Source: Acidobacteriaceae bacterium
Lineage (GTDB): Bacteria > Acidobacteriota > Terriglobia > Terriglobales > Acidobacteriaceae
Direction: 5' to 3'
DNA length: 64,000 nt
Assembly: GCA_030041435.1 (NCBI GenBank)
Contig: JASHNW010000123.1
Span: 1 to 64,000 of the forward strand
In this document: piece after piece, positions 18,061 through 27,328 of the stretch
Position numbering within the stretch: the stretch's first letter is position 1
Layout: the number at the start of each line of letters is the position of its first letter
Position numbers and translations under genes: made by a program
The notes under the pieces: model-generated
Told to the model about the DNA's origin: nothing
Databases searched by the model: none
Seen by the model: only the letters and a program-made list of their open reading frames with translations

Positions 18061-18597
18061 TCAGGAATTCCCGGACGCCCCGTCGCTCCAGAACGCATGC
18101 GTGCGCGCGGAGATGCGCGTGGGAAACTCGCGATAGATGGCGTTGAGCGCGTCAAAGAGCGCCTTCGATTCGGCTTCGAGGCCGAGCAGCAGCGTGGAGC
18201 GCAGGATGCGCGTGATGCGCAGGTGATTGTGGTTCATCGGCCAGAGCCAGTTCTGCGCGCGGACCGCGAAATTCGGCGCGCGGACAATAACCGCAGCGGC
18301 GGCGCCCGTGTCCCACGCCAGGCCGTAGAAGCGCAGCATGCGGTCGAACGATTGCCGCAGCCGCTCGCGCATTTCCCTGCTCGCCTGGAACGCCTCGATG
18401 GTCGCCACATCGAGCGTCGGCGCCGACGGGTTCGCCCCGCTGCGCTCGGGCAGAGGAAACAGCCACTGGATGAAGTCGTGGACGTCTTCGAGGCGGTCGT
18501 CGTCCCAGGCGAGGATCTCGGCCAGAGTGCGGCCGCGGTCGTCGCGCGCCCCGTCGCGGTAGAACGCAATCAGCGGATTCGCCGCAGGGTGCGTCAT
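18061..18597 (-). CDS. OGFr-domain protein
   Basis: 178 residues matching the conserved region of the opioid-growth-factor-receptor family. Visible family features: LIAFYRDG near the start, DVHDFIQWLFPLPERS, RMLRFYGL and NHNHLRITRILRSTLLLGL. Bacterial members are of unknown function. It lies 55 bases upstream of the prolyl oligopeptidase start on the same strand and may share a transcript with it. Confidence 0.85.
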   Translation of the reverse strand: MTHPAANPLIAFYRDGARDDRGRTLAEILAWDDDRLEDVHDFIQWLFPLPERSGANPSAPTLDVATIEAFQASREMRERLRQSFDRMLRFYGLAWDTGAAAAVIVRAPNFAVRAQNWLWPMNHNHLRITRILRSTLLLGLEAESKALFDALNAIYREFPTRISARTHAFWSDGASGNS

Positions 18598-18690
18598 TGC
18601 GGATGCGGTTTACAGTAAAGCTGCGCAAAAAGCTCCCGCGGCACTCCGGATTTTCGCCCGGGCGCGATGCGGGAGCCTTTCGCCGAGCCC

Positions 18691-19221
18691 CTAGACCTGC
18701 GCGGCCACCGGTTCGGGCTTCGCGTTCGTCACCGGCTTCGCGTCGCTCGACTTCTCGTTCGCACCCGGCTTCTTGATGTCGATGCCGCCCTTGAAGAACG
18801 CTCCGTCTTCAATGGAGATGCGCTGCGCAGTCACGTCGCCGGTCAGCGAGCCCTCGCTGCGGATGTCGACGCGGTCGCTGGCCTGAACGTTGCCGCGCAC
18901 TTTGCCGAGCACCACGATTTCGCGCGCCGAAATATTGGCCGCCACCTGGCCGTTGCGGCCCACCGTGACGCGGTTGCCCGCAAGATTGATGGAGCCTTCG
19001 ACCTTGCCGTCGATGTAGAGCGACTCGGAGCCGGTCACTTCGCCTTTGATCACCAGGCTCTTGCCAATGGTGGCCTGTTCGCCGCTGGAGGCGCTGGGGG
19101 CGGGAGGAGCCGGGGCCAGACGCGCGCTGGCGTCAAAACTCGGCGGTGCCGGCGTCGCGGGACGCACGGGCTCGGGGCTTTGCGGTCCTGGGCCGCTTCC
19201 GGGCTGGTTTGGTTTCCACAT
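18691..19221 (-). CDS. Bactofilin (polymer-forming cytoskeletal protein)
   Basis: 176 residues. A Pro/Ser/Ala-rich disordered N-terminus (1-50) is followed by the bactofilin beta-helix (about 52-150: IGKSLVIKGEVTGSESLYIDG, VTVGRNGQVAANI, RVDIRSEGSLTGDV) and a charged C-terminal tail. Bactofilins polymerise without nucleotide on the inner membrane and scaffold cell-wall or shape factors. I chose ATG 19221 because the longer frame adds sequence unlike bactofilins. No M23 peptidase gene, a common partner, is adjacent. Confidence 0.93.
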   Translation of the reverse strand: MWKPNQPGSGPGPQSPEPVRPATPAPPSFDASARLAPAPPAPSASSGEQATIGKSLVIKGEVTGSESLYIDGKVEGSINLAGNRVTVGRNGQVAANISAREIVVLGKVRGNVQASDRVDIRSEGSLTGDVTAQRISIEDGAFFKGGIDIKKPGANEKSSDAKPVTNAKPEPVAAQV

Positions 19222-19546
19222 AGTTACAGATTCCTTCCTTATCGAGAAATAGATGAATTGGCCGCCCTGCCACTGGCCTGCCGGAATCGTTCCCCCGGGT
19301 CCCAGGCAGAACATGTGCAACGCCGACCCTCGTCCCTCCGGAGCTGGTGCCTCCGCGCAATGCCGCCGTTACCTGCATCTTAAACATGTTCGAGTGAATT
19401 GGCATCCTCATTGTGCTCCTGCTGCCTGTGGAACTCCGGGCCTCGCCTCACTTTTGCCAGCTCCGCCCACCCGGACGGAGCATCTTTTCAAATGCGGACT
19501 CTCAACTCGGCGCTGCCGAAGGAACTGAGCGGATGGAGGATGGACG
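19222..19546. other. Intergenic stretch, no gene seen
   Basis: This divergent gap between bactofilin and the ABM-domain gene has no reading frame with protein-like composition. It must hold both promoters. A GGATGGAGGATGG run just before 19547 is the ribosome site of the right-hand gene. Confidence 0.4.
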
Positions 19547-19840
19547 ATGACAAAACTTGCTTTGTACGTCACATTGAAAGCCAAACCCGGCAAGGAGGCC
19601 GAGGTCGAAGCCTTTCTGAAACAGGGCGCAGAAATGGCGAAGAAAGAACCGGGCACCGTCACCTGGCACGCCATCAAAGAGGACCACGGGCAATATGGCA
19701 TTTTCGACACGTTTAACGACGAAGCCGGCCGCCAGGCGCACCTGAACGGCGCGATCGCCAAAGCGCTGACGGCCAAAGCCGGCGAACTGCTGGCCGAGCC
19801 GCCGAAGATCCACAAGATCGATGTGCTCGCGGTGAAATAG
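19547..19840 (+). CDS. ABM-domain (quinol monooxygenase-like) protein
   Basis: 97 residues of the antibiotic-biosynthesis-monooxygenase fold. Typical features are an initial beta strand (LALYVTLKAKPGKE), the pair-forming motif EPGTVTWHAIKE, DTFNDEAGRQAHLNG and a closing strand. These small dimeric ferredoxin-like proteins oxidise quinols or simply bind aromatic ligands; the substrate cannot be told from sequence. It is separated from RNase R by about 100 bases and probably has its own promoter. Confidence 0.88.
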   Translation: MTKLALYVTLKAKPGKEAEVEAFLKQGAEMAKKEPGTVTWHAIKEDHGQYGIFDTFNDEAGRQAHLNGAIAKALTAKAGELLAEPPKIHKIDVLAVK

Positions 19841-19939
19841 CGCCGGTAGCCGGCGGCGAGTCACCGAAGCTCAGGCCGAGCGGGCTGCGATGAAGAGGGG
19901 CGCCGGTCGCGTACCATCGAGCTGGACACCGGACCAGAG

Positions 19940-22645
19940 ATGACGGACCGCGAACTGCTGGATCACATCGCGAAGCTGCCTGGCGGGCGCGCCGGGTATA
20001 AGCAGCTGGTGCGTGAGCTGGGCCTCGGGGGCGGCCAGGAGCGCCGCGTGCTGCGCGAGCAGTTGGGGCGGCTGACCGGCCTGCGCAAGCTCGCGCAGAT
20101 CGATGGCAGCCACTGGTCGATCCCCAAAGCGGAGCCTGCCAAGCCTGCCCGTGGCGCGGACGCTTCCCTGGGCCGCGCAGTGCGGCGTGACGACCTCGTC
20201 GCTGGCCGCCTCGATCTCCATCGCGATGGCTACGGTTTCGTGCGGCCCAATCCGCGCGAGGCTGGCGGGCGAGCGCCGGTCGACGAGGACATCTTCATCC
20301 CTCCCCAGGAAATGGCCGGCGCCATGCAGGGCGACCAGGTGCTGGTGGAGCTGAATCCGCCGCGCTTCGACCGCAACGATAATCGCCGCTCCGGCCGCAT
20401 CCTGCGCGTTCTCACCCGCCGCAACTCGACCGTCGTCGGCGTCTTCCACTACGCCCGCCGCGACCTCGCCCGCGGCCATTTTGTCGTCCCGTTCGACGAG
20501 CGGATGACCCAGCCCATCGAGATCCCGTTCGGCATGGAGATGCCCGCGGCGAGCGAAGCGGCCACGCCCGGAGTTGCCGGCGAGCCGGTTCGCCGGGGTG
20601 GAACGCCGCATCGCGTGCTCGGCGCGGAAGCGCAGGCCGCCGCGCACCACGACAATCTCGAAGGTTTGGTGGTCGATGTGGAGATCGTCGAGTGGCCCAC
20701 GCCCACGCGTCCTGCGCGCGGCCGTGTGATTGAAGTGCTGGGGGCGGAGGACGAGTTCGGCGTCGACGTGGAGATGGTCATCCGCAAGCACCAGTTGCCG
20801 CGCGTCTTTCCCGATGCGGTTCTCGACGAAGCCCGGCAAGTCGCGTGGCTCGACCCGAAGCTGGTCGCCGCGCGCCGCGATTTTCGCACCCTCCCCATCG
20901 TCACCATCGACGGCGAAACCGCCCGCGACTTCGACGACGCCGTGCTGGTCCGGCATCGCGACGATGGAAACTGGGAACTGCAGGTCCACATTGCCGACGT
21001 CGCCCAGTACGTGCGCCCCGGCACGCCGCTCGACCTGGAAGCGCGGCTGCGCGGCACATCGGTCTATTTCCCTGACCGCGCCATCCCCATGCTTCCCCTT
21101 GAGCTTTCGACGGACATCTGCAGCCTGCGGCCTGACGAAGATCGCCTCGTCCTCTCCTGCCTCATGCGCATGGACGCGCAGGGTGACATTCTCGGCTACG
21201 AGGTTTGCGAAGGCGTCATTCGCTCGGCGCGGCGCATGACCTACACCCAGGTCCACCGGATTCTGGAGGGCGACCCGGACCTGCGCGCGGAGTTTGCCCC
21301 GCTGGTGCCGGAGTTCGAGCGCATGATCGAGCTGGCGCGCATTCTGAACCGCAAGCGCGAACGCCGCGGGTCCATCGATTTCGATTTGCCGGAGCCGCTC
21401 ATCGAGTTCGACGAGTTCGGCGCGATGAAGTCCGTCACGCGCTCCGAGCGCAACTGGGCCCACCGCCTCATTGAGGAGTTCATGCTCTCGGCCAACGAGT
21501 GCGTCGCCTCGTGGCTGCAGAATCTCGGCGTGCCGTCGCTCTATCGCATCCACGAGAAGCCGGAGCCGCGCCGCGTGGTGGAGTTCGAGGAGATCGCCGC
21601 GGCCTTCGGCTACTCGCTCGGCATCGGCAGTCTGCCGGTGCAAACTTTCCGCATAAAGGGCGAACGCCGCGAACAGCAGGCGCGCCAGGATCGGGGACAA
21701 CGCGGCGGCCGCTCGCCGCGCGGCTACGAAGTGCCCGGCGACATTCCCGTCACGCCGCGCATGTACCAAAAGCTCACAGAGAAAATCGCGGGCAAGCCGG
21801 AAGAACGCATCCTTTCCTATTTAATGTTGCGTTCGCTCCGCCAGGCGCGCTACAGCGAGAAGAACGAAGGCCACTTCGCGCTGGCCGCTCCCTGCTACAC
21901 GCACTTCACCTCGCCCATCCGGCGCTATCCGGATCTGATCGTGCACCGCATCGCCAAAGCGCTGCTTGCCGCGGGCGTCGATGGGCACGGCGTGCTGGCC
22001 GCGGGCGAGCCGCATGCGAGGAGCTCGCCCGCACAGAGAGAGGCGCACGAACATCCCGCGCAGGCGCCCTGTGAGCCTCTGGACGAGCAGTCCCTGGCCG
22101 CCATCGCCCAGGAATCCAGCGAGAACGAGCGGCGCGCGGCGGATGCGGAGCGCGAGCTGGTGGAGTGGAAGAAGATCAAGTTCATGCGCGACCGCGTGGG
22201 CGAGGCCTTCAGCGGCATGATCCTGAACGCGACGAAGTACGGCCTCTTCGTCGAGCTGGACGATCTCTTCGTCGAAGGCCTGGTGCCCATCCACACGCTC
22301 GGCATGTTGGACAACGACCGCTACGCGTATCGCGAAAACACACGCCAGATTATCGGCGAGCGCTGGGGACGCAAATTCTCCGTTGGCGAACGCATCCGCG
22401 TGGTGCTCGATCGTGTCGATGCCGTCGAAAAGCGGCTGCAGTTCTCGATTCTCGACGCGGACGAGGTGCAGCCGGCAAAGACAGCGGGCGCGGGAGGGCC
22501 AGCGAAGAGCAAGAAGGCGCGGCGCGAGGAGAAGAAAGCGAAGGCCGCACGCCAGGAGGCCGCGGCACAGGCCGCCAGGGCCGCGAAGAAGGGCAGATTC
22601 CGGGCGCCGAAACTCAGCAAGCTTCCGAAGCGCAGGAAACCCTGA
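19940..22645 (+). CDS. rnr: Ribonuclease R
   Basis: 901 residues. N-terminal cold-shock-like parts are followed by the RNB catalytic domain starting near TIDGETARDFDDAV, whose aspartates bind Mg2+. The S1 domain (GMILNATKYGLFVELDD) and a Lys/Ala-rich basic tail (about 850-901) come last. The enzyme degrades structured RNA 3' to 5' and helps rRNA quality control. A non-standard His/Ala/Pro-rich insert (about residues 680-715, GEPHARSSPAQREAHEHPAQ) sits in the RNB domain. The gene stands alone. Confidence 0.96.
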   Translation: MTDRELLDHIAKLPGGRAGYKQLVRELGLGGGQERRVLREQLGRLTGLRKLAQIDGSHWSIPKAEPAKPARGADASLGRAVRRDDLVAGRLDLHRDGYGFVRPNPREAGGRAPVDEDIFIPPQEMAGAMQGDQVLVELNPPRFDRNDNRRSGRILRVLTRRNSTVVGVFHYARRDLARGHFVVPFDERMTQPIEIPFGMEMPAASEAATPGVAGEPVRRGGTPHRVLGAEAQAAAHHDNLEGLVVDVEIVEWPTPTRPARGRVIEVLGAEDEFGVDVEMVIRKHQLPRVFPDAVLDEARQVAWLDPKLVAARRDFRTLPIVTIDGETARDFDDAVLVRHRDDGNWELQVHIADVAQYVRPGTPLDLEARLRGTSVYFPDRAIPMLPLELSTDICSLRPDEDRLVLSCLMRMDAQGDILGYEVCEGVIRSARRMTYTQVHRILEGDPDLRAEFAPLVPEFERMIELARILNRKRERRGSIDFDLPEPLIEFDEFGAMKSVTRSERNWAHRLIEEFMLSANECVASWLQNLGVPSLYRIHEKPEPRRVVEFEEIAAAFGYSLGIGSLPVQTFRIKGERREQQARQDRGQRGGRSPRGYEVPGDIPVTPRMYQKLTEKIAGKPEERILSYLMLRSLRQARYSEKNEGHFALAAPCYTHFTSPIRRYPDLIVHRIAKALLAAGVDGHGVLAAGEPHARSSPAQREAHEHPAQAPCEPLDEQSLAAIAQESSENERRAADAERELVEWKKIKFMRDRVGEAFSGMILNATKYGLFVELDDLFVEGLVPIHTLGMLDNDRYAYRENTRQIIGERWGRKFSVGERIRVVLDRVDAVEKRLQFSILDADEVQPAKTAGAGGPAKSKKARREEKKAKAARQEAAAQAARAAKKGRFRAPKLSKLPKRRKP

Positions 22646-22678
22646 CGCGTCTCCGGATGGTGGGTTGCGCAGCACCGG

Positions 22679-23083
22679 TCACTGGGCGGGCATTGCCGGA
22701 CACAGCGACAGATCCGTTTGCGGGAAGTCGTTTCCCTTGGCAAGCAGCGGCTCGCCGGTGGACTTCGCCAGCGCATAGACGAAGCAATCGCCCAGATTCA
22801 GTCCGGCCGGGTGTCGGCCTCTGCCATAGCGGCGAAAGGCGGCGAGGGCGCGCCAGGCAAGACCATGATCGACTGGAACCACCTCGATCCGGATGCGATC
22901 CAGGAATAGCTCGAAATCCCGCACAGCGTCCGTCCCCAGGCGAGAGTCAAGAAGCATGCCCGTTTCGACCACGGAGACCGCGGAAATGAGGCGAACGTCA
23001 GCCGCCGCAATAAGGTTGGCAAAGTACGCGCATTCCGGCTCGTCCAGAAACATGGCGACGACTGCCGAGGAGTCAATCACCAT
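22679..23083 (-). CDS. vapC: VapC-type PIN-domain toxin
   Basis: 134 residues. PIN nuclease acidic residues are visible: D4 in MVIDSSAVVAM, E in SVVETGM, D in LNLGDCFVYALA, and a late acidic position in KGNDFPQTD. VapC toxins cut tRNA or rRNA. The start codon overlaps the antitoxin stop (TGATG), so translation is coupled. The motif GLNLGDCFVYALAK is that of the Rv0624/VapC30 subgroup, consistent with the antitoxin type. Confidence 0.93.
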   Translation of the reverse strand: MVIDSSAVVAMFLDEPECAYFANLIAAADVRLISAVSVVETGMLLDSRLGTDAVRDFELFLDRIRIEVVPVDHGLAWRALAAFRRYGRGRHPAGLNLGDCFVYALAKSTGEPLLAKGNDFPQTDLSLCPAMPAQ

Positions 23084-23337
23084 CAGGAAGGCAGTCCATT
23101 CTCGTCATAGCCGATGATCTCGTCGTCGCTGCGATGATCGAGCACAGGAAGCGCGTGGACGCGGGTGAGAATTTCCTCCAGATCGCGCCGAACCTGCTCG
23201 TTGTCGCGGCTCCGCTTCAGGCGTTCCAGACGCTCCTCGAGGGACTTGCCGATGGCCTCGGTCATCGTTTCGCCGGTGAGCCGGGACACTTCCCGAACGA
23301 GGCGTTCGGTTTCGCGATTGCGGATGCTGAGCGGCAC
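23083..23337 (-). CDS. vapB: VapB-type antitoxin (Rv0623-like)
   Basis: 84 residues with a GTG start preceded by AGGAA. The N-terminal MPLSIRNRETERLVREVSRL is characteristic of the Rv0623/PSK transcription-factor family. The C-terminal tail (DDEIIGYDENGLPS) is the toxin-binding segment. It should bind its own promoter, where two GTATATAC palindromes lie (23356-23383). The gene is first in the pair, as usual. Confidence 0.92.
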   Translation of the reverse strand: MPLSIRNRETERLVREVSRLTGETMTEAIGKSLEERLERLKRSRDNEQVRRDLEEILTRVHALPVLDHRSDDEIIGYDENGLPS

Positions 23338-23355
23338 GAAATGATTCCTGCCTTA

Positions 23356-23383
23356 GTATATACAATTCCTCATTCGTATATAC
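23356..23383. promoter_or_regulatory. Probable VapBC operator
   Basis: Two identical 8-base palindromes GTATATAC (23356-23363 and 23376-23383) start 20 bases apart, two helical turns, immediately upstream of the antitoxin start. The A/T-rich pair stands out in GC-rich DNA and fits a dimeric ribbon-helix-helix or AbrB-type binding site. Confidence 0.65.
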
Positions 23384-23432
23384 AGCCCGCTCGCTGACCA
23401 CGGAACCGGGGCAGCCGTACTCCGACGGGTGA

Positions 23433-24725
23433 TTATCGCGGTGCGCGAAAGACCACCCTTCCATCGCCGACCGTCAGCCGCACGCGGCCCTGCATCTCGG
23501 TTCCATCGAACGGCGTGTTTTTCGACCTCGACCGGGAATCCGCCGCGTGAAACACCCAGCGCTCCGCGGGTTCGAAGACCAGCACGTCCGCTGCCGATCC
23601 GACGGTCAGTGCGCCCCGGCCCGTGAGTCCCAGCGCCCGCGCGGGTCGGCTGCTCAGCAGCGCCAGCACTGCCGGCAGCGGCATTTTGTGCTGCACGTGC
23701 AGGAGGGAAATCGCCAGTCCCAGCGCGGTCTCGAGGCCGGTGATCCCATTCGGCGCGCGGTCGAATTCCTGTTCCTTCTCGTGCGCCGCATGGGGAGCGT
23801 GATCCGTCGCAATGGCGTCGATCGTGCCGTCCAGCAGGCCCTCGATCATCGCAGCGCGATCCGCTTCAGCGCGCAGTGGTGGGTTCATCTTCGCGTTCGT
23901 GTCGTAGAGGCCGATGCGTTCCTCGGTCAGCGCAAAGTGATGCGGCGTCACTTCACAGGTGACGTGCAGGCCGGACTTGCGCGCGGCGCGGACGGCATCG
24001 AGGGCTTTTTTCGTCGAGAGATGTGCGACGTGCAGGTGCCCGCCCTTCACCTTCTTCAGCAGGGAGAGGTCGCGCTCCACCAGCCCCGACTCGGCCTCCA
24101 CCGGCATCCCGCGCAGGCCCAGCCGAAACGCCAGCGCCCCGGCGTTCATGCTGCAGCCGCCGGTCAGCCGCGTGTCTTCCGCGTGCTGGATGACCGGCAG
24201 CCCGACCTTCGCCGCCGAGCGCAGGGCTTCCAGCATGATGCCATCGCCGAGGATCGGCTTGCCGTCGTCGGTGACAGCAACCGCGCCGGCATCCTTGAGC
24301 GCGGAGTAATTCGTCAGCGCCTCGCCCATCGATCCGAGCGTGGCGGCGGCAATCGGAAACACCCGCGCCGATGCTCCCCGATCCGGCGCCTGCATCCAGC
24401 GCGTAATCTCCGGCGAGTCGTTCACCGGAATGGTGTTGGGCATCGCGCAGACGCTGGTGAATCCGCCGGCGGCCGCAGCGGCGGTGCCCGAAGCAATCGT
24501 CTCCTTGTATGCCTGCCCCGGCTCGCGCAGGTGCACATGGATGTCGACCAGGCCAGGAGCAACGATGAGTCCCTTCGCGTTGAAGACTTCCGCGTCCGGC
24601 GCCTGGATCTGACCGGGAATCTCCATCGCCGCGACTTTGCCCTCGCGCAGCAGAACGTCGCGGACGGCATCGAGGCCACTGGCCGGATCGGCCACGCGCC
24701 CGCCACGCAGCAGCAGATCCTTCAT
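23433..24725 (-). CDS. pyrC: Dihydroorotase
   Basis: 430 residues of the amidohydrolase superfamily. The DIHVHLREPG metal-binding motif, a later histidine pair region (VAHLSTKKALD, EVTPHHFALTEE) and TDHAPHAAHEK are intact, so this should be an active enzyme. It cyclises N-carbamoyl-aspartate to dihydroorotate in pyrimidine synthesis. Its start overlaps the pyrB stop (ATGA). It is the last gene of pyrR-pyrB-pyrC. Confidence 0.96.
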   Translation of the reverse strand: MKDLLLRGGRVADPASGLDAVRDVLLREGKVAAMEIPGQIQAPDAEVFNAKGLIVAPGLVDIHVHLREPGQAYKETIASGTAAAAAGGFTSVCAMPNTIPVNDSPEITRWMQAPDRGASARVFPIAAATLGSMGEALTNYSALKDAGAVAVTDDGKPILGDGIMLEALRSAAKVGLPVIQHAEDTRLTGGCSMNAGALAFRLGLRGMPVEAESGLVERDLSLLKKVKGGHLHVAHLSTKKALDAVRAARKSGLHVTCEVTPHHFALTEERIGLYDTNAKMNPPLRAEADRAAMIEGLLDGTIDAIATDHAPHAAHEKEQEFDRAPNGITGLETALGLAISLLHVQHKMPLPAVLALLSSRPARALGLTGRGALTVGSAADVLVFEPAERWVFHAADSRSRSKNTPFDGTEMQGRVRLTVGDGRVVFRAPR

Positions 24726-25765
24726 CGGCGGCCGCCTTTCTTTTCTCCGCTGAGCGCCCGCGCCACCAGCGCCATGCGGATGGGCACGCCGTTGTGCACC
24801 TGCTGCGCAATGGCCGACTGCGGCCCGTCGGCCACTTCGCTCACCATCTCCATACCGCGAATAATCGGCCCCGGGTGCAGGATCACCGCCGTCGGTGCGT
24901 GCGCCGCAATCCTCTCCGCGCTGGCCTGGTAGCGGCTGCGATAGTCGTCGAGGTCGATCTGCAACCCGGCCAGCCGCTCCGCCTGAATGCGCAGCATCAT
25001 CACGATCTGCGACTGCTCGAGCGCTGCGTCAAAATCGCGCTCGATCGCAATCCCCGGCATCATTCCCGCCGCCGTCTCGGGCAGCAGCTGCGGCGGCCCG
25101 CACAGAATCACCTTCGCGCCCAGCCGCGGCAGCAGCAGCTCATTCGATCGCGCCACGCGGCTGTGCAGAATGTCGCCGCAAATGGTCACCGTCACGCCGC
25201 GCAGGCATGTTTCCGAGACGGCGGCCGCGCGCACGCCCAGGTGCTGCAGGATCGTTCGCAGGTCGAGCAGCGCCTGCGACGGATGCTCCGCCATGCCGTC
25301 GCCCGCATTCAGCACCGGCAGGCCCGTCGCCCGCGCCAGCAGATACGGCGCGCCGGAATACGGGCTGCGCAGGATGATGCACTCCGCGCCGAGGGCCTTG
25401 AGGGTGATGCCCGTGTCCTTGAGCGACTCGCCCTTCTCGATGCTCGAGGAGAGCGAGCTCACCAGCGTCGTGTCCGCGCCCAGCGCCTTCGCCGCCAGCT
25501 CAAACGAGGTCCGCGTGCGCGTGCTCGACTCGTAAAACAGCAGCGCCACGCGCCTCTTGGCCAGCCGTTTGGCCCGCCGCAGCGGATCCTCGCGCTCCAG
25601 CGCGTCCGCCGCCATCAAAATGCGGCGCACCTCGGCCACCGAAAAATCGTTCGACGAAATCGCCGACCGTGGATGGATGGGTCTCTCAAAAAGGGCTGGC
25701 TGAAAAAAAGGAATTGCGGAGGGTTTTTGCCGGGCCTTGCGGGATGGATTCCTGGTCTGCGCCAT
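24722..25765 (-). CDS. pyrB: Aspartate carbamoyltransferase catalytic chain
   Basis: 347 residues. The carbamoyl-phosphate motif SSTRTRTSFELA and the conserved HPSQALLDL are present, as is ILHPGPIIRGME near the C-terminus. It makes N-carbamoyl-aspartate. An N-terminal extension of about 30 residues rich in Lys/Arg/Pro precedes the usual start. No pyrI regulatory subunit is adjacent, so this is likely the unregulated type that pairs with the neighbouring dihydroorotase. Confidence 0.96.
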   Translation of the reverse strand: MAQTRNPSRKARQKPSAIPFFQPALFERPIHPRSAISSNDFSVAEVRRILMAADALEREDPLRRAKRLAKRRVALLFYESSTRTRTSFELAAKALGADTTLVSSLSSSIEKGESLKDTGITLKALGAECIILRSPYSGAPYLLARATGLPVLNAGDGMAEHPSQALLDLRTILQHLGVRAAAVSETCLRGVTVTICGDILHSRVARSNELLLPRLGAKVILCGPPQLLPETAAGMMPGIAIERDFDAALEQSQIVMMLRIQAERLAGLQIDLDDYRSRYQASAERIAAHAPTAVILHPGPIIRGMEMVSEVADGPQSAIAQQVHNGVPIRMALVARALSGEKKGGRR

Positions 25766-25827
25766 CTCCCCGAGTCTTCTTATCTGCGCCGCCGAAAATG
25801 ACTGGCGGTCTCAAAATACGAAACCTG

Positions 25828-26400
25828 CTAGATGCGCTCCACCAGCAGCACCTGCTCGTCGTTGTCCACTTCGCGCAGCTTCACTTCGATAATCTCGCGC
25901 GACGACGTGGGCACGGTGCGCCCCACAAAGGTCGCCTCGATGGGTAATTCGCGATGTCCGCGATCGATGAGCACCAGCAGCTGCACGCGCTCCGGGCGTC
26001 CATGATCGAAGAGCGCGTCGAGCGCCGCCCGAATCGTCCGCCCTGTGTACAGCACGTCGTCGATCAGGATCACGTCGCGCCCGTTGACGTCGAACCCCAG
26101 CGAACCCGGAGCGACCACCGGGCGAATGTCGCGCGTGGAAAGATCGTCGCGATAAAAGCTGATGTCGAGCACGCCGGTATCGATGGGATGCTTCTCGATG
26201 CCGCCGATGAGCGTGGCCAGCCGCTCGGCGATGGGCACGCCCCGGCGCTTGATGCCCACCAGACCGAGATTGTCCGCGCCGTTGTTCTTCTCGATGATCT
26301 GGTGCGCCAGGCGAACCAGAGTGCGCTCAATCTCTGAGGCGGACATGATCCGCCCCTTCTCGCGCAATTTCGGTGCATCGGCGGTCTGCAACTCTGACAT
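25828..26400 (-). CDS. pyrR: Bifunctional pyr operon regulator / uracil phosphoribosyltransferase
   Basis: 190 residues from ATG 26400; an alternative start is 26346. The PRPP-binding motif VILIDDVLYTGRTIRAALDA is perfect. PyrR binds pyr mRNA when UMP is high and attenuates transcription; in some bacteria it mainly salvages uracil. A long upstream extension of the frame is not protein-like and lies over the next gene. It heads the pyrR-pyrB-pyrC operon, with 62 bases to pyrB. Confidence 0.96.
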   Translation of the reverse strand: MSELQTADAPKLREKGRIMSASEIERTLVRLAHQIIEKNNGADNLGLVGIKRRGVPIAERLATLIGGIEKHPIDTGVLDISFYRDDLSTRDIRPVVAPGSLGFDVNGRDVILIDDVLYTGRTIRAALDALFDHGRPERVQLLVLIDRGHRELPIEATFVGRTVPTSSREIIEVKLREVDNDEQVLLVERI

Positions 26401-26507
26401 AGCGGTAAAGGCGATGATACGAGGCCTCGCCCCGCGCCGCAAGCACTTGCGCAGCCCCGCAATTCGCAGGGTGTTTGAACGCTGAACGCTGACCGCTGAC
26501 GGCTGTC

Positions 26508-27191
26508 TTAAAGGCTGCGCTGCACCCGCGCGCGCATGGCCAGGATGCGCCCCGCAATCGCCCCGCCGGTCGCCGCAAACAGAACCATGGCCAGCGACAT
26601 AATCACGACCGTGGTGAGCTGGCTCGCCGCGTGGCCGTCGGCAGAAAGCAGGAAGGTCGAGAATGTTCTGAAGGCATGGATCACTTCCGGAGGCTGCGGG
26701 CCCTGCTGCGCGCTCTGCCTCACCCAGTAGTCGATCTGTTCCTGCGCCGCGGCCTGAAACAGCCGATCCATCGCCGGCCCCTTGTGCAGCGCGTAGCGTT
26801 CGATCAGCATTTGCACCGACCACGCGGCGCTGGCCATAAACGCCGAGGCCGCGCCCAGCAGCGCCCCCACCCGCCAGCCGATGCGTCCGTCGGTGAAGCC
26901 GGCAGTGCGCCGCCGGTAGAGCGCGATCGCGGCGAACCCGCCCCCGATGGGAAACAGCGAACTGGACCGCGTGAGCGCCGACAGCAGACCTACCGGTATG
27001 GCCACCAGCAGCGACACCACGATCGCCGCCCGCCACTGCACCGCATGCGGATCGCCGCGAAAGCGAATCTCCGGCTGCTGCTGCACCGAAGAATCCGCCG
27101 CCTCGACGCGCAGCTGTTGTGCCCCGCAGTGCGGGCAAAATCCATCTCCCTCGTGCAGGGGATTGCCGCAGCGGTGGCAGAGCAGCTCCAT
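26508..27191 (-). CDS. Zinc-ribbon membrane protein
   Basis: 227 residues. It begins with a zinc ribbon (CHRCGNPLHEGDGFCPHCGAQ), then a short linker and about four hydrophobic helices (near residues 55-75, 80-95, 105-130, 195-220). A polar loop lies between helices 3 and 4. Zinc-ribbon plus membrane proteins of this form are common in acidobacteria and have no assigned function. It lies upstream of pyrR with a 107-base gap holding 7-base tandem repeats (26477-26505). Confidence 0.75.
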   Translation of the reverse strand: MELLCHRCGNPLHEGDGFCPHCGAQQLRVEAADSSVQQQPEIRFRGDPHAVQWRAAIVVSLLVAIPVGLLSALTRSSSLFPIGGGFAAIALYRRRTAGFTDGRIGWRVGALLGAASAFMASAAWSVQMLIERYALHKGPAMDRLFQAAAQEQIDYWVRQSAQQGPQPPEVIHAFRTFSTFLLSADGHAASQLTTVVIMSLAMVLFAATGGAIAGRILAMRARVQRSL

Positions 27192-27328
27192 GAATTGACC
27201 CTATCGCACGCAGCGTGCCAGCGCAATGCACACGTCGACTTGTGCACCAGGAGAGGAGCGGACGCGCGTCGCGCATCCGGTTATCGTGCGCCGTCGGCGC
27301 GCACAGCAGAGCCAGGGTTCGCGGAAGT

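Noticed and set aside
15927-18146. 739-codon antisense frame opposite the prolyl oligopeptidase
   Set aside because: Shadow frame rich in Arg/Ala/Val with no motif; the sense frame has all catalytic residues.
26477-26505. Repeat array like a CRISPR or iteron set
   Set aside because: Only four 7-base units (GAACGCT/GACCGCT type) with no spacers; a simple tandem repeat.
26401-27276. N-terminal extension of pyrR to 27276
   Set aside because: The extra residues are not protein-like and overlap the zinc-ribbon membrane gene in another frame; PyrR has its normal length from 26400.
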